Assembly (NCBI GenBank): GCA_032164245.1
Contig: JAVMKO010000022.1
Location: 345,772-409,771, forward strand
Direction of reading: 5' to 3'
DNA from: Sternotherus odoratus
Lineage: Eukaryota > Chordata > Testudines > Kinosternidae
Length of the DNA: 64,000 nucleotides
This document shows, piece after piece, positions 55,601-64,000 of the stretch. Each line of letters opens with the position of its first letter. Within the stretch, counting starts at the first letter, position 1. A program made the position numbers and the translations under genes. The notes beneath the pieces are model-generated. The model made no database searches, was not told the origin of the DNA, and saw only the letters and a list, made by a program, of their open reading frames with translations.

Positions 55601-58600
55601 TTGAGCCTTTTCTGAATTTTGGAGAATTTTTCACTTTTTGGTCATTTTTCAAAAATTCGAGAATTTTTTGACTTTTTGAGCGTTTTCTGAATTTTTGAAC
55701 ATTTTTCATCTTTTTAGTCATTTTTCAAATATTCGATTTTTTTAAAATTTTTGAGCCTTTTCTGAATTTTGGAGCATTTTTCACTTTTTCGGTCATTTTT
55801 CAAAAATTTGAGAATTTTTTTCATATTTTGTCTTGTTGAATTTTTGACCATATTTCAGCGTTTTGATCATTTTTCAAGAATTAGAGAATTTTTTGATTTT
55901 TTGAGCCTTTTCTGAATTTTGGAGCATTTTTCACCTTTTTGATCATTTTTCAAAAATTCGAGAATCTTTTACATTTTTCAGCCTTTTCTGAGTTCTGACC
56001 ATATTTCACCGTTTTGATCATTTTTCAAGAATTTGAGAATTGTTTTGATTTTTTGAGCCTTTTTTGAGTTCTGACCATTTTTCACGTTTTGGATCATTTT
56101 TCAAAAATTTGAGCATTTTTTTCATTTTTTTGAGCCTTTTCTGAATTTTGGAGCACTTTTCACCTTTTTTATCATTTTTCAAAAATTCGAGAATTTTTTG
56201 ATTTTTTGAGCCTTTTCTGAATTTTGGAGCATTTTTCACCTTTTTGATCATTTTTCAAGAATTTGAGAATTCTTTTGATTTTTTGAGTCTTTTTTGAGTT
56301 TTGGAGCATTTTTCACCTTTTTGATCATTTATGAAAAATTTGAGGTTTTTTTCATTTTTTGAGTCTTGTTGAATTTTTGACCATATTTCACCGTTTTGAT
56401 CATTTTTCAAGAATTTGAGATTTTTTTTTATTTTTTTGAGCCTTTTCTGAATTTTGGAGCATTTTTCAATTTTTGGTCATTTTTCAAAAATTCGAGAATT
56501 TTTTGACTTTTTGAGCGTTTTCTGAATTTTTGATCATTTCTCACCTCTTTCATAATTTTTCAAAAATTTGAGAATTTTTTGATTTTTTGAGCCTTTTCTG
56601 AATTTTGGAGCATTTTTCACCTTTTTGATCATTTTTCAAAAATTCGAGAATTTTTTACATTTTTGAGCCTTTTCTGAGTTCTGACCATTTTTCACGTTTT
56701 GGATCATTTTTCAAAAATTCGAGAATTTTTTGACTTTTTGAGCGTTTTCTGAATTTTTGAACATTTTTCATCTTTTAGTCATTTTTCAAAAATTTGATTT
56801 TTTTTTAATTTTTGAGCCTTTTCTGAATTTTGGAGCATTTTTCACTTTTTCGGTCATTTTTCAAAAATTTGAGAATTTTTTTCATTTTTTGTCTTGTTGA
56901 ATTTTTGACCATATTTCAGCGTTTTGATCATTTTTCAAGAATTAGAGAATTTTTTTGATTTTTGAGCCTTTTCTGACTTTTTGACCATATTTCACCATTT
57001 TCATCATTTTTCAAAATTCGAGAATTTTTTTCATTTTTGAGCCTATTCTGAATTTTGGATCATTTTTCACCTTTTTGATCATTTATGAAAAATTCGAGAA
57101 TTTTTTTGATTTTTTGAGCCTTTTCTGAATTTTGGAGCATTTTTCACCTTTTTTGATCATTTTTCAAAAATTCGAGAATTTTTTTCATTTTTGAGCCTAT
57201 TCTGAATTTTGGATCATTTTTCACCTTTTTGATCATTTATGAAAAATTTGAGATTTTTTCTCATTTTTTGAGTCTTGTTGAATTTTTGACCATATTTCAC
57301 CATTTTGATCATTTTTCAAGAATTTGATAATTTTTTTGATTTTTTTGTGCCTTTTCTGAATTTTGGAGCATTTTTCAATTTTTGGTCATTTATCAAAAAA
57401 TTCGAGAATTTTTTGACTTTTTGAGCGTTTTCTGAATTTTTGAACATTTTTCATCTTTTTAGTCATTTTTCAAAAATTCGATTTTTTTTGAATTTTTGAG
57501 CCTTTTTCTGAATTTTTGATCATTTCTCACCTCTTTCATAATTTTTCAAAATTCGAGTATTTTTTGATTTTTTGAGCCTTTCTGAATTTTGGAGCATTTT
57601 TCACCTTTTTGATCATTTTTCAAAAATTCGAGAATTTTTTACATTTTTGAGCCTTTTCTGAGTTCTGACCATTTTTCACGTTTTGGATCATTTTTCAAAA
57701 ATTTGAGATTTTTTTTATTTTTTGAGTCTTGTTGAATTTTTGAACATTTTTCACCTTTTTGATCATTTTTCGAGAATTCGAGAATTTTTTTGATTTTTTG
57801 AGCCTTTTTTGAGTTTTGGAGCATTTTTCACCTTTTGGATCATTTATGAAAAATTTGAGAATTTTTTTCATTTTTTGAGTCTTGTTGAATTTTTGACCAT
57901 ATTTCATCGTTTTGATCATTTTTCAAGAATTTGAGATTTTTTTTGATTTTTTTTAGCCTTTTCTGAATTTTGGAGCATTTTTCAATTTTTGGTCATTTTT
58001 CTAAATTTGATTTTTTTTGAATTTTTGAGCCTTTTCTGAATTTTGGAGCATTTTTCACTTTTTTGGTCATTTTTCAAAAATTTGAGAATTTTTTTCATTT
58101 TTTGTCTTGTTGAATTTTTGACCATAGTTCAGCGTTTTGATCATTTTTCAAGAATTAGAGAATTTTTTGGATTTTTGAGCCTTTTTCTGAATTTTTGACC
58201 ATATTTCACCATTTTCATCATTTTTCAAAAATTTGAGAATTTTTTTCATTTTTGAGCCTTTTTCTGAATTTTTAATCATTTCTCACCTCTTTCATAATTT
58301 TTCAAAAATTCGAGAATTTTTTGGATTTTTTGAGCCTTTTCTGAATTTTGGAGCACTTTTCACCTTTTTGATCATTTTTCAAAAATTCGAGAATTTTTTT
58401 CATTTTTGAGCCTTTTCTGAGTTCTGACCATTGTTCACCTTTTCGATCATTTTTAAAAATTTGAGATTTTTTTCCATTTTTTGAGCCTTTTCTGAATTTT
58501 TGAGCATTTTTCACTTTTTTGGTCATTTTTCAAGAATTTGAGAATTTTTTTGATTTTTTTGAGCCTTTTCTGAATTTTGGAGCATTTTTCACCTTTTTGA

Positions 58601-60719
58601 TCATTTTTCAAAAATTCGAGAATTTTTATCATTTTTGAACCTATTCTGAATTTTGGATCATTTTTCACCTTTTTGATCATTTATGAAAAATTTGAGAATT
58701 TTTTTCATATTTTGTCTTGTTGAATTTTTGACCATATTTCAGCGTTTTGATCATTTTTCAAGAATTAGAGAATTTTTTGATTTTTTGAGCCTTTTCTGAA
58801 TTTTGGAGAATTTTTCACCTTTTTGATCATTTTTCAAAAATTCGAGAATTTTTTACATTTTTGAGCCTTTTTTGAGTTCTGACCATTTTTCACGTTTTGG
58901 ATCATTTTTCAAAAATTCGAGAATTTTTTTCATTTTTTTGAGCCTTTTCTGAATTTTGGAGAATTTTTCACTTTTTTGGTCATTTTTCAAAAATTTGCGA
59001 TTTTTTTTTATTTTTTGAGACTTGTTGAATTTTTGACCATATTTCAGCGTTTTGATCATTTTTCAAGAATTTGAGAATTTTTTTGATTTTTTTCAGCCTT
59101 TTCTGAATTTTGGAGCATTTTTCAATTTTTGGTCATTTTTCAAAAATTCGAGAATTTTTTGACTTTTTGAGCGTTTTCTGAATTTTTGAACATTTTTCAT
59201 CTTTTTAGTCATTTTTCAAAATTTGATTTTTTTTTAATTTTTGAGCCTTTTCTGAATTTTGGAGCATTTTTCACTTTTTCGGTCATTTTTCAAAAATTTG
59301 AGAATTTTTTTCATTTTTTGTCTTGTTGAATTTTTGACCATATTTCAGCGTTTTGATCATTTTTCAAGAATTAGAGAATTTTTTTGATTTTTGAGACTTT
59401 TTCTGACTTTTTGACCATATTTCACCATTTTCATCATTTTTCAAAAATTTGAGAATTTTTTTCATTTTTGAGCCTTTTTCTGAATTTTTAATCATTTCTC
59501 ACCTCTTTCATAATTTTTCAAAAATTCGAGAATTTTTTGGATTTTTTGAGCCTTTTCTGAATTTTGGAGCATTTTTCACCTTTTTGATCATTTTTCAAAA
59601 ATTCGAGAATTTTTTTCATTTTTGAGCCTTTTCTGAGTTCTGACCATTCTTCACCTTTTGGATCATTTATGAAAAATTCGAGAATTTTTTTGATTTTTTG
59701 AGCCTTTTCTGAATTTTGGAGCATTTTTCACCATTTTGATCATTTTTCAAGAATTTGAGAATTTTTTTCATTTTTTGAGTCTTGTTGAATTTTTGACCAT
59801 ATTTCACCGTTTTGATCATTTTTCAAAAATTTGAGATTTTTTTTATTTTTTTGAGTCTTGTTGAATTTTTAATCATTTCTCACCTCTTTCATAATTTTTC
59901 AAAAATTCGAGAATATTTTTGATTTTTTGAGCCTTTTCTGAATTTTGGAGCACTTTTCACCTTTTTGATCATTTTTCAAAAATTCGAGAATTTTTTTCAT
60001 TTTTGAACCTATTCTGAATTTTGGATCATTTTTCACCTTTTTGATCATTTATGAAAAATTTGAGAATTTTTTTCATTTTTTGTCTCTTGTTGAATTTTTT
60101 ACCATATTTCACCATTTTGATCATTTTTCAAGAATATGAGAAGTTTTTTGATTTTTTGAGCCTTTTTTGAGTTCTGACCATTTTTCACGTTTTGGATCAT
60201 TTTTCAAAAATTCGAGAATTTTTTTCATTTTTTTGAGCCTTTTCTGAATTTTGGAAAATTTTTCACTTTTTTGGTCATTTTTCAAAAATTTGAGATTTTT
60301 TTTGATTTTTTGAGACTTGTTGAATTTTTGACCATATTTCAGCGTTTTGATCATTTTTCAAGAATTTGAGAATTTTTTTGATTTTTTTCAGCCTTTTCTG
60401 AATTTTGGAGCATTTTTCAATTTTTGGTCATTTTTCAAAATTCGAGAATTTTTTGACTTTTTGAGCGTTTTCTGAATTTTTGAACATTTTTCATCTTTTT
60501 AGTCATTTTTCAAAAATTCGATTTTTTTTCAATTTTTGAGCCTTTTCTGAATTTTGGAGCATTTTTCACTTTTTCGGTCATTTTTCAAAAATTTGAGAAT
60601 TTTTTTCATATTTTGTCTTGTTGAATTTTTGACCATATTTCAGCGTTTTGATCATTTTTCAAGAATTAGAGAATTTTTTTGATTTTTTGAGCCTTTTCTG
60701 AATTTTTGACCATCTTTTC
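52690..60719 (+). repeat. Satellite B array, about 8.0 kb
   Basis: The same 76-bp family, roughly twice as long as the block at 46.1-50.0 kb. Higher-order segments recur within it, for example the stretch around 53.2-53.5 kb is close to 56.7-57.0 kb and to 59.2-59.4 kb. Early in the block (52.92-52.97 kb) a non-satellite-like insert, ATCACATCAAAAATTCTAGA, is shared with 63.54-63.56 kb. No gene is seen. Confidence 0.92.
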
Positions 60720-63298
60720 GGACAGATCGGTTCGTGAAATTTTCTTTATATGAGCAACTTTTCCCCACTTACTGCTAGAGCCAAACTGCCAATGCAATCT
60801 ACATTTCCATTTAGTTTGAATGTATTGCTGAACTTTTGGTACAGATTGGTTCTTTAAAAATTCTTTATATATGTAATTTTTTTCCCTATTACAGCTATCG
60901 CCATTCTGATAATGCAATCCATAACAGCATTTCATTTGAATGTATTACTGAACTTTTACCATGGATTCGTTCGTGAAAATTTCTTTATATGAACAACTTT
61001 TCGCCACTTACTGCTAGCGCCAAACTGCCAATGCAATCTACATTTCCATTTAGTTTGAATGTATTGCTGAACTTTTGGTACAGATTGGTTCTTTAAAAAT
61101 TCTTTATATATGTAATTTTTTTTCCTATTACAGCTATAGCCATTCTGATAATGCAATCCATATCAGCATTTCATTTGAATATATTACTGAACTTTTACCA
61201 CGGATTCGTTCGTGAAATTTCTTTATATGAGCAACTTTTCCCCACTTACTGCTAGCGCCAAACTGCCAATGCAATCTACATTTGCATTTGGTTTGAATGT
61301 ATTGCTGAGCTTGTGGTACAGATCCGTTCGTGAAAATTAATTTATATGAGCCAATTTTCCCTATTACTGCTATCGCCATTCTGATAATGCAATCCATATC
61401 AGCATGTCATTTGAATGTGTTACTGATCTTTTACCACGGATTCGTTCTTGAAAATTTCCTTATCTGAGTAAATTTTTTCCTATTACTGCCAATGCGATTC
61501 TGAAAATTCAATCAATATCAGTATTTCATTTGAATGTATCACTGAATTTTAAAAATGGATCCGTTCATGAAAATTTCTTTATATGAGCAACTTTTCCCCA
61601 CTTACTGCTAGCGCCAAACTGCCAATTCAATATACATTTGCATTTAGTTTGAATGTATTGCTGAACTTTTGGTACAGATCCGTTCGTGAAAATTACTTTA
61701 TATGCGCCAATTTTTCCTATTACTGCTATCGCTATTCTGATAATCCAATCCATATCAGCATGTCATTTGAATATGTTACTGAACTTTTACCACGGATTCG
61801 TTCGTGAAAATTTCTTTATATGAACAACTTTTCCCCACTTACTGCTAGCGCCAAACTGCCAATGCAATCTACATTTGCATTTGGTTTGAATGTATTGCTG
61901 AACTTTTGGTACAGATTGGTTCTTTAAAAATTCTTTATATATGCAATTTTTTTTCCTATTACTGCCAATCCCATTCTGAAAATGCAATGTAAATGTACAT
62001 GTCATTTGAATGTATTACTGAACTTTTACCACGGATTCGTTCTTGAAAATTTCTTTATATGAGCAACTTTTCCCCACTTACTGCTAGCGCCAAACTGACA
62101 ATGCACTCTACATCTACATGTAGTTTGAATGTCTTCCTGAGCTTTTGGTACAGATCCATTCGTGAAAATGACTTTATATGAGCAAATTTTCCCTATTATT
62201 GCTATCACCACTCCGACAATGCAATCCATATCAGCATGTCATTTGAATGTATTACTGAACTTTTACAACGGAACCGTTTGTGAAAATTTCTTTATATGAA
62301 CAATTTTTCTCTATTGCTTCTAGCACCAAATTGACAATGCAATCTACATCTACATGTCATTTGAATGTATTACTGAACTTTTACAACGGAACCGTTTGTG
62401 AAAATTTCTTTATATGAACAATTTTTCTCTATTGCTTCTAGCACCATATTGACAATGCAATCTACATCTACATGTCATTTGAATGTATTACTCAACTTTT
62501 ACCACGGATTCGTTCGTGAAAATTTCTTTATCTGAGTAATTTTTTTCCTATTACTGCCAATGCGATTCTGAAAATTCAATCAATATCAGTATTTCATTTG
62601 AATGTATCACTGAATTTTAAAAATGGATCCGTTCATGAAAATTTTTTTATATGAGCAACTTGTCCCCACTTGCTGCTAGCGCCAAACTGCCAATGTAATC
62701 TACATCTACATGTAGTTTGAATGTATTGCTGTGTTTTTGGTACAGATCCATTAGTGAAAATGACTTTATATGAGCCAATTTTCCCTATTACTGCTATTGC
62801 CATTCTGCTAATGCAATCCATATCAGCATGTCATTTGAATGTATTACTGAACTTTTGGCACGGATCCGTTTGTGACAATTACTTCATATGAGCAACTATT
62901 TAACTTTCAATACTATGTCTGAATTGAGAATGCAATCCACATCTACCTTCAATTGTAAGGTACTGCAGAAATTTTGGCACGGATCTGTTCGTGAAAATTA
63001 CTTCTTTATGGACAACATTTTCCCTATTATTGCTAACGCCAAACTAAAAAAGCAATCTACATCTGTGTTCAATGTCTAGGTAAGGCAAGCAGTTCTTGCA
63101 CAGATCCGTTAGTGAAAATTTCTTTACATGAGCTACTTTTCCCCCTCTTAATGTTAGCTCCAAACTGACAATGCAATCCACATCAGCATGTCATTTGAAT
63201 GTATTACTGAACCTTTTATACGGATCCGTTCGTGGAAATGTCTTTCTATGAGCAAAGTTTTCCTATTATAGCTAGTTGCAAACTGACAATGACCTTTC
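60720..63298 (+). repeat. Satellite A array ending in hinge block copy 3
   Basis: About 2.6 kb of A monomers, nearly the same length as the 50.0-52.7 kb A block, ending in the hinge block at 62852-63299. Confidence 0.9.
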
Positions 63299-64000
63299 TT
63301 CTGAATTTTGGAGTATTTTTCACCTTTTTGACCATTTATGTAAAATTTGAGAATTTATTGATTTTTGAGTCTTTTCTGAATTTTTGTTCATTTTTCAAAA
63401 ATTCGAGGATTTTTAGACTATTTGAGCATTTTCTGAATTTTTGATGATTTTTTCACCGTTTTGATCATTTTTCAAAAATTCGAGAATTTCTTGAATTTTT
63501 TAGCCTTTTTCTGAATTTGTGAGTTTTCACTTTTTTGATCACATCAAAAATTCTAGAAAAAATTACATATTGAGAATTTTTTTGATTTTTTTGAGACTTT
63601 TCTGAATTTTGGAGCATTTTTCACCTTTTTGTTCATTTTTCAAAAATTCGAGAATTTTTTTCATTTTTGAGCCTATTCTGAATTTTGGATCATTTTTCAC
63701 CTTTTTGATCATTTATGAAAAATTTGAGAATTTTTTCATTTTTTGAGTCTTGTTGAATTTTTGACCATATTTCACCGTTTTGATCATTTTTCAAGAATTT
63801 GAGAATTTTTTTGATTTTTTTTAGCCTTTTCTGAATTTTGGAGCATTTTTCAATTTTTGGTCATTTTTCAAAAATTCGAGAATTTTTTGACTTTTTGAGC
63901 GTTTTCTGAATTTTTGAACATTTTTCATCTTTTTAGTCATTTTTCAAAAATTTGATTTTTTTTAATTTTTGAGCCTTTTCTGAATTTTGGAGCATTTTTC
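63299..64000 (+). repeat. Satellite B array, continues past the window
   Basis: Starts with the same junction and the same first monomers as 52690 onward and is cut by the window end. Confidence 0.9.

Noticed and set aside
20414..63298. A CENP-B box in satellite A
   Set aside because: The GTTCGTGAAAA segment matches the first half of the box loosely, but the CGGG half is absent in every monomer I examined.
46122..64000. Many lysine-rich short open frames on the minus strand of satellite B
   Set aside because: They recur with every T-rich monomer, shift frame because 76 is not a multiple of three, and have no domain; they reflect composition only.

Overview
The window looks like a repeat-dense, probably pericentromeric or other heterochromatic stretch of a non-avian reptile chromosome, most likely a turtle. 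This rests on the mix of elements seen: CR1-type LINEs, a Penelope-like element, DIRS retrotransposons, a Gmr1-type gypsy element, a gammaretrovirus-like ERV, a Utopia-type LINE with U2 snRNA sequence, and a KRAB/C2H2 zinc-finger gene. No prokaryotic gene organisation is present.

Positions 1-20.4 kb hold the broken remains of a KRAB zinc-finger gene on the + strand: a KRAB-A exon (2074-2197), a KRAB-B-like exon with two stop codons (17931-18044) and a C2H2 exon (18457-19013). All junctions use phase 1. The roughly 16 kb between the first two exons is filled with insertions: an antisense LINE reverse-transcriptase fragment upstream of the KRAB-A exon, a hAT-type non-autonomous transposon with a G-rich 40-bp minisatellite (3676-4544), a decayed DIRS copy (about 5160-6870), a CR1-like LINE 3' end (7485-7998), and a Penelope-like element (about 8021-17842). 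The Penelope-like element is split by a nearly intact ERV (9086-16865). The two ERV LTRs differ at one base in 553, so the insertion is young, but its env is internally deleted and gag is frameshifted.

From about 20.4 kb to the end the DNA is satellite. Family A has a monomer of about 119 bp; family B is T-rich, about 76 bp, and is built from four 19-bp subrepeats. A and B blocks alternate as a composite macrosatellite. A nearly identical hinge block of about 446 bp recurs at 45676, 52245 and 62852, each time at the A-to-B transition.

The satellite has received at least five structurally recognisable insertions, most with a recoverable empty site: a pogo-like element (20617-21292, TA duplication), a DIRS element (23604-29591, no duplication), a Gmr1-type gypsy element with integrase encoded before reverse transcriptase (31478-36774, 4-bp duplication), a Utopia-like LINE on the minus strand (about 40368-45475), and a Penelope-derived inverted dimer (51481-51682, 10-bp duplication).

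The most notable find is at 45476-45654. The 5' end of the Utopia-like LINE is joined to sequence matching nucleotides about 2-65 of U2 snRNA, present twice. The homology stops at the U2 transcription start, which suggests that a U2-initiated chimeric RNA was reverse transcribed into the satellite. Apart from the zinc-finger remnant, every long reading frame in the window belongs to a mobile element, and most carry frameshifts or stops.
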